The notes below the pieces were generated by a model that saw only the letters and a program-made list of their open reading frames with translations, was not told the DNA's origin and did no database searches. Of a stretch of 35,254 bases of DNA, positions 15,599 to 24,577 are shown in pieces. Numbering within the stretch: the stretch's first letter is position 1; each line of letters begins with the position of its first letter. This DNA comes from an uncultured Candidatus Saccharibacteria bacterium (GTDB taxonomy: Bacteria > Patescibacteriota > Saccharimonadia > Saccharimonadales > Saccharimonadaceae). Location: the NCBI GenBank assembly GCA_938040655.1, contig CALHZK010000010.1, forward strand, positions 1 to 35,254, written 5' to 3'. Both the position numbers and the translations under genes were made by a program.

Positions 15599-16379
15599 TG
15601 TAATGCTGACGAAGGAACTGGTCAACCAGTTGGTTGAATCGTTCGGGCTGGCAAAGATTCGATGGATCAAAAGAGTTTTTGATGACAAAACTTGAACAAT
15701 GCGCCAGCTGCGCCTCGGTCGTGCGCATCATCTTCACTAAAGAGCTCCCCCTTGCACTCTTACCAGCCAGGCAGAGAACTGGCTGGGTAACCTGCCGAAG
15801 CTCTGCGCGATAATCGATAGACAGAATGGCTTTGCGCTGCAGCACCACCTCGTTGCCGCGTAGATGGCAGAACAGCCGGTGAAAATAGGCGCTCGCCAGC
15901 GGCCATCTTTTGTAAAAACCTGTGGTAGCAAGGTCCATCAGCCAACCAATTTTTGACAGCGGCAACATCAGCTTGACAAGACAATTGAGCACTGGGTGCT
16001 GCACGGTTGAACTGAAAGTATCACATAGTACCGCTGCAGAGATTCGACCACGATAGCGCGCCAGCAAATGCATACTCACCACACCGCCATACGACACCCC
16101 AACGACGACGACCTCAGATAACCCGAGGTGGTCTATCAATTCTATGATGTCATGTGTTTGCTGGTCGAGGACGGTATCTGGGTGGCAGGCGAGCTCGCCA
16201 CTCTGACCGTTTCCTCGAAGGTCTGGTATGATCACTTGGTAATGCCGCGAGAAGAATTCTTGTTGCGGCTGAAACATTGACGACTCCGCACCAAGGCCAT
16301 GCAGGAACATAAGTGGTTTGCCCTCACCGCACATACGATAAGCTACTGTTGTGCCATCTGATAGGCGTAGTTCTTTCAC
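15591..16379 (-). CDS. Alpha/beta-hydrolase fold protein lacking catalytic Asp and His
   Basis: This 262-aa protein has the alpha/beta-hydrolase pattern: MFLHGLGAESSMF (oxyanion region, about residues 24-36), DLRGNGQSG, and the nucleophile elbow GVSYGG (Ser96). Where relatives carry the acid (PVLVIxGxxD) it reads PVLCLAGKSARG, and where they carry the His (GHxSNLExPExFN) it reads SFDPSNLCQPERFN, with Asp238 in the His position. It may therefore be a non-hydrolytic binding protein, or use other residues. There is no signal peptide. It begins with GTG; TATAAT ends 7 nt before it, so a leaderless GTG start is predicted. It sits between rpoC and rpsL, where most bacteria have no gene. Confidence 0.85.
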   Translation of the reverse strand: MKELRLSDGTTVAYRMCGEGKPLMFLHGLGAESSMFQPQQEFFSRHYQVIIPDLRGNGQSGELACHPDTVLDQQTHDIIELIDHLGLSEVVVVGVSYGGVVSMHLLARYRGRISAAVLCDTFSSTVQHPVLNCLVKLMLPLSKIGWLMDLATTGFYKRWPLASAYFHRLFCHLRGNEVVLQRKAILSIDYRAELRQVTQPVLCLAGKSARGSSLVKMMRTTEAQLAHCSSFVIKNSFDPSNLCQPERFNQLVDQFLRQHYID

Positions 16380-16386
16380 GGTCTAT

Positions 16387-16416
16387 ATTATAGAATAACT
16401 ACTCACCAAAGCTCAA
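16387..16416 (-). promoter_or_regulatory. Promoter of the hydrolase-fold gene, predicted leaderless
   Basis: The minus strand has TTGAGC (16411-16416), an 18-nt spacer and TATAAT (16387-16392). Seven nt then separate the -10 from the GTG. Confidence 0.6.
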
Positions 16417-16437
16417 ATTATTGACATTCTCTCATGA

Positions 16438-16463
16438 AAAGCCGCCTCCCTTCAGAGGCGGTT
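16438..16463 (-). terminator. rpoB-rpoC terminator
   Basis: The stem CCGCCTC/GAGGCGG with a 6-nt loop lies just past the rpoC stop, and TTTTCATG follows on the minus strand. The same GCCGCCTC can also pair with a second GAGGCGGC about 10 nt further into the spacer, giving an alternative fold. Confidence 0.65.
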
Positions 16464-16496
16464 ATGAGGCGGCCTTTTCAAGCGAGGAACAAGCGG

Positions 16497-19400
16497 TTAC
16501 TGCTCGTTGAACTCATCTTCACCGGGTTGGCGAGGCTCTTCGGCTTCGTCGATTTCAGCTTCGACCCCCGTCCCCACAGGAATCTTGCGGCCGATGATGA
16601 CATTCTCCTTCAGGCCGTGTAGCTTGTCGGCGCGGCCAGATACGGCAGCGTTGATAAGTACCCGTGTCGTGTCTTGGAAAGAAGCAGCCGACAGCCAGCT
16701 ATCACTCCAAATCGACACCTTGGTGATACCAAGTAGTAATTGACTATAGCTGATCAAGCTCTTGCCCTCTTGGGCGAGTTGCTTATTCATGTGAGCGACC
16801 GCTGCCTTCGAGGCGATGTCGCCAGTCACGAAGTCGCTATCACCTGGATCATCGATTTGCACCCGGCTAAACATCTGCCGGACGATGATCTCTAGGTGCT
16901 TATCTGCCACGTCTTGCCCCTGAGCAGCGTAGATACGTAGCACCTCGTTGATAATGTAGCGCTGCGTTGCCTCGACGCCCTTCAGGCGCATCAGGTCGTG
17001 CAGATTGAGCGACCCAGTTGTCAGGCGATCACCAGCCTGTAGTGTGTCGCCAGACTTCACCACCAACTGCATGGCGCCAGGCACCTCGTAGCGAGCAGGT
17101 GCACCAGCTTCGGCAGCGATCACAAGACTATCCTCGGCCTGCTCGACCACACCATCAAATGGCGCGACCAGCGGCCGGGTGTCGCCCTCACCTGTCGCCA
17201 AGACATCACCAGCCTTGACGGCTGAACCTGATTTGACAACAACAGTGCGACCCGCCAAATCAATCCGCTCAACACGGCCAGACTCTGGCGTCACCTGGAC
17301 GATGTACTTTTTGCCATCTTCCCAGATATCGACTAGCCCAGCAATTTGGCTGACAATAGCCTGACCCTTTGGTGTCCGTGCCTCGAATAGCTCTTCCACT
17401 CGCGGCAGACCCTGGGTAATGTCACCACCAGCTACACCGGAGTTGTGGAAAGTACGGAGCGTCAACTGTGTACCAGGCTCACCGACCGACTGTGCTGCGA
17501 TCACGCCGACTGGCTGGTGTGTCTTGACCAGCTCGCCCGTCGCCATATCGAGGCCGTAGCTACGCTGCGGAATACCCTCGAGATTGTTTGTCGAGAGTAC
17601 TGACTGAATCTTGACACTGTCGATCGTCTCATCATCATCAATTGCATCGGCAATTTCGCGAGTAATCAGCTGGTCCTTATTGACATGCCCTGGGATAGTT
17701 TCTGCCGCGTAGCGCCCAGCCAGTCGATTAGAGAAGTCGACCATTGTCTCTTCGGTCTCAGAGCGATAAATCGCGAAGCCATCATCATCACCCGCCTCAT
17801 CGGCAACCGTAAAGACATCCTGCGCCACATCAACCAACCGACGCGTCAAGTATCCTGAGTCGGCAGTCTTCAGCGCGGTGTCAATCAGACCCTTACGAGC
17901 ACCACGTGTCGCCACAAAGGCCTCCAGGCTAGACAACCCTTCGGTATAGGAGCTGCGGATTGGCAGCTCGATCTCGCGGTTTGTCGCATCGACTTGGATC
18001 CCAACCATGGCGCTCGCCAACTTGACGTTCGAGATATCACCACGAGCCCCGGAGTTCACCATCATCGAGATACTGGTGTCCATATGGGCAAGCTGATCTT
18101 TAAGGAAGGCAGTAATTTTGTTGTCAACTGTTCGCCATGCGCCGACCGTCAGATTGTAGCGCTCGTCTTCGGTGATCAACCCTTGGTCAAACTGCTCAGA
18201 AATCAAAGCCGCTTTGGCATCACCCTCTGCCACAAATTCAGCGATTTGATCAAAATGCACATAGTCGTTCTTGCCGGTCGATACCGCCGCCAGAGTAGCA
18301 AAGCGAAAGGCTTGGCCCTTCATCCGGTCGGCGATTTTGGCAGTCTCCTCAGCACCATAGCGAGCAAAAATTTGTGCCAACACTTTCTTGAGCTGCTTCT
18401 TGGTCTGGACATTATTATCATACGGGAAGTCTTCTGGCAAAATCTCGTTAAAGAAGACACGACCAAGCGTCGTCTGGCGCATCTTGCCTTTGGCGACAAT
18501 CCGAATCGGCGTCTGCAGATGGATGATCCCCTTGTCGTAGGCGAGCTCTGCCTCATAGACTGAGCTAAATGCCTTGATCGTATCAGTCTGGGCCTGTGGC
18601 TTGTCGTACGTCAGGTAGTAATTACCGAGCACAATGTCCTGCGAAATATGCAGCACCGGCGAGCCGTCAGCCGGCTTCAGTAAGTTGGCCGTCGCGCTCA
18701 TCAGATCACGAGCCTCTGCTTGGGCGTCTTTGCTGAGTGGTAAGTGAACAGCCATCTGGTCACCATCAAAGTCAGCATTAAAGCCTGCACAGACCAGTGG
18801 GTGGAGCTGGATAGCCTTTCCTTCGACCAACACTGGCTGGAAGGATTGAATCGACAACCGGTGCAAGCTCGGTGCTCGGTTTAGCAGCACGTATTTACCC
18901 TCTATCACCGCATCCAGTGCATCCCACACCACTGCGTCTCCTGACTCAATCAGCCGGGTGGCCGAGCGGATGTTATGCGCAAATTCACCTTGGATTAACC
19001 AGCTGATGACGAATGGCTTGAATAGCTCAAGCGCCATCTGCTTCGGTAGGCCGCACTGATTGATCTTCAGCTTTGGACCGACCACAATCACCGACCGGCC
19101 AGAGTAATCAACCCGCTTACCCAAAAGGTTCTGGCGAAAACGACCCTGCTTACCCTTCAGCATGTCGCTGATAGACTTGAGGCGGCGCCGACCACCGGTC
19201 GAGCTGACAGCCCGGCCGCCACGAGCCGCCGCATTATCAATCAGAGCATCGACGGCTTCTTGCAACATTCGCTTCTCATTGCGCTGAATCACTTCTGGCG
19301 CATTGAGCTCTACCAGCTTCTTCAGGCGATTGTTGCGGTTAATGATCCGTCGATACAGATCGTTTAAATCCGAAGTAGCAAACCGACCGCCCGACAGCGC

Positions 19401-20330
19401 CACCATTGGCCGGAGATCCGGCGGAATAACTGGGAGTACAGTCAAGCAAAGGCTAGACGGCTTGATACCCGCAGCGTGCATACTCTCGAGCATCTTCAGA
19501 CGCTTGAGCAACTTCTTCTCGCGCTGGCCCTTAGCGCCCTCAGCTTCTTCGCTCAGCTGCGCGATGAGTTGCGGAAGATCGATCTCGTCTAGCAGTGTCT
19601 TGAGTGCACTCGCACCCATGCCGACCTCAATCAGCTCATCATATTCCTCTGGCAGGTTGCGATAGTCTGTCTCTGAGATCAACGCCCCTTTGCTGAGGCT
19701 TTCGAGCTGCGACTTCTTGGTAATGTAGGTTTCGTTTAGCTCGTCAACTTCGCGGCTCTGCTCTTTGGCAAGCTGCTTAATGTCAGCACCCTCGGCACTC
19801 GCCAGCTTCTCATAGCGAAGCTTAATCGCCGCCCGGCCAGCCTCTGTTTCAGCATCAAGATCAGTCAGATACTGATCGCGCCGCTCTTCGTCAACGTTCA
19901 GGATGACATACGTGGCGAAGTAGGCAACGCGCTCAATATTGCGCACTGTCATACCAAGCAGTAGGCTCATTGCGCTTGGGGTGCCACGCATAAACCAGAT
20001 ATGTGCCACCGGAGCCGCTAGCTGAATATGCCCCATTCGCTCACGGCGGACAATCGACTTGGTGACCAGTTCGCCATTCTTGTCGACCGCCGCCTCGCGA
20101 CTACGCACTCCTTTGAGTTTGGAGTCATGCGGGTTAATATCCTTGACCGGACCAAATATTCGTTCACAAAACAGCCCATCACGCTCCGGCTTTTGGGTCC
20201 GATAATTAATTGTTTCCGGCTTCAATACTTCGCCGTAGCTCCACTTCAGGATGTCTTCTGGGCTTGCTACAGCCAGGCGTACTGCGTCAAAATCGCCGAT
20301 GCCAGTTGCGTTAAATGAATAATGCGCCAT
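16497..20330 (-). CDS. rpoC: RNA polymerase subunit beta-prime
   Basis: Beta-prime (1277 aa) forms half of the polymerase active site. The catalytic NADFDGDQMAVHLPLS is present, as are LLGKRVDYSGRSVIVVGP, the switch and bridge regions, and GVIAAQSVGEPGTQLTLRTFH of the trigger-loop region. Both zinc sites have lost their ligands. The N-terminal site after FGPVKD (residues 64-90) contains no Cys, where E. coli has four. The second site, VLSTNNLEGIPQRSYG, has Thr, Pro and Ser where relatives have Cys, and its first ligand (in ADEAGDDDG) is Ala. I count only four Cys in the protein, none at these places. It starts 2 nt after rpoB with GAGGAGG, in one operon. Confidence 0.98.
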   Translation of the reverse strand: MAHYSFNATGIGDFDAVRLAVASPEDILKWSYGEVLKPETINYRTQKPERDGLFCERIFGPVKDINPHDSKLKGVRSREAAVDKNGELVTKSIVRRERMGHIQLAAPVAHIWFMRGTPSAMSLLLGMTVRNIERVAYFATYVILNVDEERRDQYLTDLDAETEAGRAAIKLRYEKLASAEGADIKQLAKEQSREVDELNETYITKKSQLESLSKGALISETDYRNLPEEYDELIEVGMGASALKTLLDEIDLPQLIAQLSEEAEGAKGQREKKLLKRLKMLESMHAAGIKPSSLCLTVLPVIPPDLRPMVALSGGRFATSDLNDLYRRIINRNNRLKKLVELNAPEVIQRNEKRMLQEAVDALIDNAAARGGRAVSSTGGRRRLKSISDMLKGKQGRFRQNLLGKRVDYSGRSVIVVGPKLKINQCGLPKQMALELFKPFVISWLIQGEFAHNIRSATRLIESGDAVVWDALDAVIEGKYVLLNRAPSLHRLSIQSFQPVLVEGKAIQLHPLVCAGFNADFDGDQMAVHLPLSKDAQAEARDLMSATANLLKPADGSPVLHISQDIVLGNYYLTYDKPQAQTDTIKAFSSVYEAELAYDKGIIHLQTPIRIVAKGKMRQTTLGRVFFNEILPEDFPYDNNVQTKKQLKKVLAQIFARYGAEETAKIADRMKGQAFRFATLAAVSTGKNDYVHFDQIAEFVAEGDAKAALISEQFDQGLITEDERYNLTVGAWRTVDNKITAFLKDQLAHMDTSISMMVNSGARGDISNVKLASAMVGIQVDATNREIELPIRSSYTEGLSSLEAFVATRGARKGLIDTALKTADSGYLTRRLVDVAQDVFTVADEAGDDDGFAIYRSETEETMVDFSNRLAGRYAAETIPGHVNKDQLITREIADAIDDDETIDSVKIQSVLSTNNLEGIPQRSYGLDMATGELVKTHQPVGVIAAQSVGEPGTQLTLRTFHNSGVAGGDITQGLPRVEELFEARTPKGQAIVSQIAGLVDIWEDGKKYIVQVTPESGRVERIDLAGRTVVVKSGSAVKAGDVLATGEGDTRPLVAPFDGVVEQAEDSLVIAAEAGAPARYEVPGAMQLVVKSGDTLQAGDRLTTGSLNLHDLMRLKGVEATQRYIINEVLRIYAAQGQDVADKHLEIIVRQMFSRVQIDDPGDSDFVTGDIASKAAVAHMNKQLAQEGKSLISYSQLLLGITKVSIWSDSWLSAASFQDTTRVLINAAVSGRADKLHGLKENVIIGRKIPVGTGVEAEIDEAEEPRQPGEDEFNEQ

Positions 20331-20332
20331 CT

Positions 20333-23300
20333 TTACGCCTCCTCCTTGATTGTTTCTACTTCGTCAATATCTTGGACACTCATCGCACCATCAATTTCGC
20401 CGATATCATCCGATTCATCCAAGAAAGTTTCGGTGTCGTCATCGAGCTGCGGCGTCGTCTTGTCTTCTGGGCCGCCGGCAGCGATGACATGCTCAGCATC
20501 AACCACACTGCCTTCATCGAGTAGATCAACCCGCAGACCGAGACCTTGTAGCTCCTTCACTAAGACATTGAATGACTCTGGCAGCTTCGGCCCGACGATC
20601 GGCTCGTCCTTGATGATGGACTCATACGCTTTGGCGCGGCCATAGACATCATCCGATTTAATCGTCAGCATCTCCTGCAGGGTTGCTGCAGCGCCGTATG
20701 CCTCTAGTGCCCAGACCTCCATCTCGCCGAAGCGCTGGCCACCGTTTTGTGCCTTACCGCCAAGTGGCTGCTGCGTCACCATGGTGTATGGCCCAGTTGA
20801 ACGAGCGTGAATCTTATCAGAGACCATGTGGTGCAGCTTGATCATATGCATGACACCGACTGTGGTGCGCTCCTCAAACGGCTCACCTGTCCGCCCGTCA
20901 AACAACTGGCTCTTACCATCCCTGGCAAACCCAGCCTTCTCTAGCTCATTCGCAATTGTCTCCGACGGTACGCCATTAAACGATGGTGTCGCAACTCGAT
21001 AGCCAAGTGCACGAGCTGCCATACCTAGATGGGTCTCAAATAGCTGCCCCAAGTTCATGCGGCTCGGCACACCTAGCGGATTCAAAATCACGTCAACCGG
21101 TGTCCCATCTTCCATAAACGGCATGTCCTCGACCGGCAATACTCGCGCGACCACGCCCTTATTACCGTGTCGACCAGCCATTTTATCGCCGACACCAATC
21201 TTGCGAAGTTGTGCAACAAATATCTGAATCTGCATCAAGACGCCGGCCTTGAGCTCATGGCCATTTTCGCGGCTAAATATCTTGACGCCAACCACCTTGC
21301 CATTGCCTGCATTATTCATCCGCTGCGAAGTATCACGGACATCCTTCGCTTTCTCACCAAAGATCGCTCGAAGCAGCCGCTCCTCTGAGCTCAGCTCCTG
21401 CTCACCCTTTGGCGTAATCTTACCAACGAGAACATCACCTGCCTTGACCTCAGAACCGATCTGTACAATACCATGCTCATCAAGATGGCGCAGACTGTCC
21501 TCTGAGACATTTGGGATATCACGCGTAACAATCTCTGGCCCGAGCTTCGTCTCGCGCACTTCAACATTGTAATCTTTGATATTGATGCTGGTCAGGCGAT
21601 CATCTTCGACCAAGCGGCGACTCAGGATAATTGCATCCTCCATATTGTAGCCACCCCATGGCATAAAGGCGACGGTTAAATTACGGCCCAGAGCAATTTC
21701 GCCAGCAGCGATCGATGCTCCCTCGATCAAAATATCACCCTTCTTGACCGTATCGCCGCGCATGACACGAACTTTTTGGTTATAGCAGCGTTCATCATTA
21801 TTTTTGACAAAGTGACGAAGTGGATATACTTTCACGCCATCGGCATATGCGACATGGATCTCGTCTGCATCAGCACGCACTACCCGACCATCAGCTTCTG
21901 CCTGGATAAGGTGCCCGCTATTTTGTGCAACTGCTTTTTCGATACCGGTACCGACTGTCGCCGGCTCTGGAGTCAGCAGTGGCACTGCTTGGCGCTGCAT
22001 GTTAGAACCGGTGAGCGATCGGTCGATACGGTTCTTCTCCATAAATGGCACCAGTGCGGCAGTTGAGCCAAGAATCTGCTTATGCGCAGCATCCATGAAC
22101 GTCACTTCACTGGTATCAACCTGGCCAGGGCGCATGTTTTTGCGGGCAGACACCCGCTCGTCTCGGAAACTATTATCATGATTAAGGACTGCGCCTGCAT
22201 CGGCAATCACCTCTGCAGCTTCTTGGGCGGCATCGAGGTAGACGATCTCGTCCGTCACCACACCGTCCTTTACCCGTAGATATGGCGTCTCGATAAAGCC
22301 ATACTCATTGACCCGCGCATAGGTCGCCAGGTTCAGCACCAACCCCACGTTAGCGCCCTCTGGCGTCTCCACCGAGCAGATTCGGCCGTAGTGGGTTGGG
22401 TGGGCATCACGCACGTCAAAACCAGCCCGCTCCCGACTCAAGCCGCCAGGACCCATCGAACTTAGTCGGCGCTTGTGGCTCAGCTCTGAAAGTGGATTGA
22501 CCTCATCAAGGAGCTGGCTCAACTGTGAGCTGGTAAAGAATTCACGGACTGCGGCCACCACCGGGCGAGCGTTGATCAATTGGCTCGGCGTGACATTCTC
22601 CATGTCGGCCACACTCATCCGGTCCATGGCGTTACGCTGCATCCTCAACATACCGACCCGGAACTGGCGAGCAATCAGTTCACCGACCAGCTTGACGCGA
22701 CGATTACTCAATGCATCGATATCATCAGCCGGCTCCTGCGTATTGTTCAGGCGAATGAGCTCTCGGATAATCGCCACCAGGTCGTTCATCTGGAAGATCC
22801 GATTTTCAGCGGTATTCGCCACATCCAAGCCCAGGCGCTGGTTTATCTTGTACCGGCCAACTCGGCTATAATCAAACCGCTTGAAATCAAAGAACATCCG
22901 CTCAATCATCTGGCGCGCATTGTCGACCGTCGCCAAGTCACCCGGCCGCAGGCGGCGATACACTTCGATCAGCGCCTCGTTGGCACCCCGAGCAGGATCC
23001 TTCTCAAGCGTCTCTTGGATATAGTTGACCTCACCAGTATCGACATCGGCAAACAATTCACGAATTTCGCTGGTTTTTGGGTGGCCCAGTGCTCGCAATA
23101 ATGTAGTCACCGGCAGCTTGCGGCGGCGATCAATCTTGACATAAATAGTGCCGTTTGGCGCAGTCTCAAACTCTAGCCAGGCACCCCGGCCAGGGATCAT
23201 CTTCGCACCATACAGATTGCGGCCGGCCACGGTATCAGCAGTAAAGAACACACCAGCCGAGCGGATCAGCTGCGACACCACCACTCGCTCGGTGCCGTTG

Positions 23301-23671
23301 ATGATAAAGGTGCCTCGCTCGGTCATCCACGGATAATCACCGAGGTAAATTTCTTGCTCCTTGACCTCGCCGGTGACCTTATTAGTCAGCTCGACTGTCA
23401 CATGAAGCGGCGCCTCAAACGTTAAATTATTCTCTTTGGCAAACTGGTCGGTGGTTTTTGGCTCATCAAAATGATAGCTACCAAACCGCAGTGCCAATTT
23501 CTGACCAGTGTAGTCGTCGATTGGGTTAATTTCTGAAAATATTTCGCTCAAACCATCCTCGACGAACCAGCGCCACGAGTCCTTTTGGTGAGCGATGAGA
23601 TTTGGCATGGTGAGCGCGCTATCTTTCGACGTAAAAAATACACGCTCCCCGTCAGTGGTCTGCTGTGCCAC
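20333..23671 (-). CDS. rpoB: RNA polymerase subunit beta
   Basis: Beta (1112 aa) is complete but at the short end for bacteria. Clear blocks are TERGTFIINGTERVVVSQL, the rifampicin-pocket region FFTSSQLSQLLDEVNPLSEL...HKRRLSSMGPGG (Asp, His and Ser contact residues kept), RDAHPTHYGRICSVETPEG, and near the end the beta-prime-binding GGKAQNGGQRFGEMEVWALEA. It begins with GTG after GAGGAGTACGCCT. It is transcribed with rpoC from the promoter at 23803-23831 through a structured leader of about 125 nt. No rplJ/rplL genes lie upstream as in most bacteria; the next gene is tmk. Confidence 0.98.
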   Translation of the reverse strand: MAQQTTDGERVFFTSKDSALTMPNLIAHQKDSWRWFVEDGLSEIFSEINPIDDYTGQKLALRFGSYHFDEPKTTDQFAKENNLTFEAPLHVTVELTNKVTGEVKEQEIYLGDYPWMTERGTFIINGTERVVVSQLIRSAGVFFTADTVAGRNLYGAKMIPGRGAWLEFETAPNGTIYVKIDRRRKLPVTTLLRALGHPKTSEIRELFADVDTGEVNYIQETLEKDPARGANEALIEVYRRLRPGDLATVDNARQMIERMFFDFKRFDYSRVGRYKINQRLGLDVANTAENRIFQMNDLVAIIRELIRLNNTQEPADDIDALSNRRVKLVGELIARQFRVGMLRMQRNAMDRMSVADMENVTPSQLINARPVVAAVREFFTSSQLSQLLDEVNPLSELSHKRRLSSMGPGGLSRERAGFDVRDAHPTHYGRICSVETPEGANVGLVLNLATYARVNEYGFIETPYLRVKDGVVTDEIVYLDAAQEAAEVIADAGAVLNHDNSFRDERVSARKNMRPGQVDTSEVTFMDAAHKQILGSTAALVPFMEKNRIDRSLTGSNMQRQAVPLLTPEPATVGTGIEKAVAQNSGHLIQAEADGRVVRADADEIHVAYADGVKVYPLRHFVKNNDERCYNQKVRVMRGDTVKKGDILIEGASIAAGEIALGRNLTVAFMPWGGYNMEDAIILSRRLVEDDRLTSINIKDYNVEVRETKLGPEIVTRDIPNVSEDSLRHLDEHGIVQIGSEVKAGDVLVGKITPKGEQELSSEERLLRAIFGEKAKDVRDTSQRMNNAGNGKVVGVKIFSRENGHELKAGVLMQIQIFVAQLRKIGVGDKMAGRHGNKGVVARVLPVEDMPFMEDGTPVDVILNPLGVPSRMNLGQLFETHLGMAARALGYRVATPSFNGVPSETIANELEKAGFARDGKSQLFDGRTGEPFEERTTVGVMHMIKLHHMVSDKIHARSTGPYTMVTQQPLGGKAQNGGQRFGEMEVWALEAYGAAATLQEMLTIKSDDVYGRAKAYESIIKDEPIVGPKLPESFNVLVKELQGLGLRVDLLDEGSVVDAEHVIAAGGPEDKTTPQLDDDTETFLDESDDIGEIDGAMSVQDIDEVETIKEEA

Positions 23672-23796
23672 AGGCGTACTCCTCGCATTGTTATTTAGTT
23701 GGTGATCACGGCCGGAAGATCTCCTAGTTTTGACACCAACAAAAGGCGTGCCTCTCCTTTTTCGCCGGCTCCCGCCAAAACTACACTACTTCTCTC
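23672..23796 (-). promoter_or_regulatory. Structured rpoB-rpoC leader with possible pseudoknot
   Basis: The leader RNA holds two crossing pairings: TAGTTTTG (23776-23783) with CAAAACTA (23725-23732), 8 bp, and GTTGGTG (23734-23740) with CACCAAC (23698-23704), 7 bp. Their order along the RNA is A1-B1-A2-B2, so they form an H-type pseudoknot or two exclusive folds. GC-rich segments lie inside the first loop. The Shine-Dalgarno site GAGGAG follows the second stem. This arrangement suits autogenous or ligand control, but nothing shows the effector. Confidence 0.45.
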
Positions 23797-23802
23797 ATGG
23801 AG

Positions 23803-23831
23803 ATTATGCACCAGTGACAGACAAAATGCAA
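23803..23831 (-). promoter_or_regulatory. rpoB-rpoC promoter
   Basis: The minus strand has TTGCAT (23826-23831), a 17-nt spacer and CATAAT (23803-23808). It lies in the 258-nt spacer between tmk and rpoB. Confidence 0.6.
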
Positions 23832-23929
23832 GGGCTACGTAACAAAATCTCCCATGCACAGCCGGCGAGAAAGCAGCCTCCACTTAGGAACTTCCTGGGA
23901 GTGCGATGAGTCGAATTCATCACCACTGG

Positions 23930-24577
23930 TTACAACACAACCTGCTGGCCGATCTTAGCCAGGATTTTTTGCTGAACCTGCTCAGCTGGCCCGATCGCCG
24001 ACACCAGAGGAATCTGATAAGCGGCAGCGATCGCCTGATATGCCTGGTTGACAACATTTTGGAACTGCTGAGGACGCGACTCAAAGGCATCGACATAGCC
24101 AAGCTGACCGCGCTGGCCAATCCGCTGCCGGCGCAGACTCTCTGGCGCCGTCAGAATCACCGTGGCATCTGGCTGCATATAGCGCTCAGCTGTACATAGC
24201 CTGGTCAGCCGGATAATCTCTGCTTCGGCCACCCCTTCGCCGTAACCCTGGTAGGCGATAGTCGAGAGATAATTACGGCCACTGAGCACGACCGCGCCAC
24301 GCTGCAAGGCTGGCTGTATTTTATCCTGCCACAACTCTCGGCGCGCCAGACTAAACAGCATGACGTTGATCTCTGGAGCTCGTACCAGCTGACCATTTTT
24401 GATCAACTGGCGAAGCTCATTAGCTATCGGCGTCGACCGGTCTGGGTCATCACTGCCTGGCTCCTCCACTACCACCACCTCATGCCCTCGACGCTGCAAG
24501 TACGCTGCCAACATCGCCACCTGGGTTGACTTACCAGTGCCATCATTACCTTCGATCACCAAATAACGGCCACTCAT
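23930..24577 (-). CDS. tmk: Thymidylate kinase
   Basis: This 215-aa cytosolic kinase converts dTMP to dTDP. The P-loop GNDGTGKST (residues 10-18), EEPGSDDP (about 38-45, the E-P-G element that follows strand 2) and AYQGYGEG (about 108-115) are present. The conserved Asp-Arg pair that precedes this last block (DRY/H-x-x-S-x-x-AYQG) reads GRNYLSTIAYQG: Arg101 is kept, but the Asp is Gly100. The LID is Arg-rich (LRRQRIGQRG). It overlaps the end of dcd by 4 nt (ATGA), so the two are translationally coupled: dCTP deaminase feeds dUMP towards dTMP, and Tmk takes the next step. No thymidylate synthase is in the window. Confidence 0.92.
   Translation of the reverse strand: MSGRYLVIEGNDGTGKSTQVAMLAAYLQRRGHEVVVVEEPGSDDPDRSTPIANELRQLIKNGQLVRAPEINVMLFSLARRELWQDKIQPALQRGAVVLSGRNYLSTIAYQGYGEGVAEAEIIRLTRLCTAERYMQPDATVILTAPESLRRQRIGQRGQLGYVDAFESRPQQFQNVVNQAYQAIAAAYQIPLVSAIGPAEQVQQKILAKIGQQVVL

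Noticed and set aside
15449..15688. 79-codon minus-strand frame across the end of the hydrolase gene and the rpsL leader
   Set aside because: It overlaps a real gene in another frame, contains the rpsL promoter and reads as low-quality sequence.
22380..22530. Possible rifampicin-resistance changes in RpoB
   Set aside because: The Asp, His, Arg and Ser contact residues of the pocket are the common ones; the remaining differences are conservative.
23695..23883. 62-codon minus-strand frame upstream of rpoB
   Set aside because: It begins upstream of the rpoB promoter and has no Shine-Dalgarno site or recognisable product; the segment is better read as promoter and structured leader.
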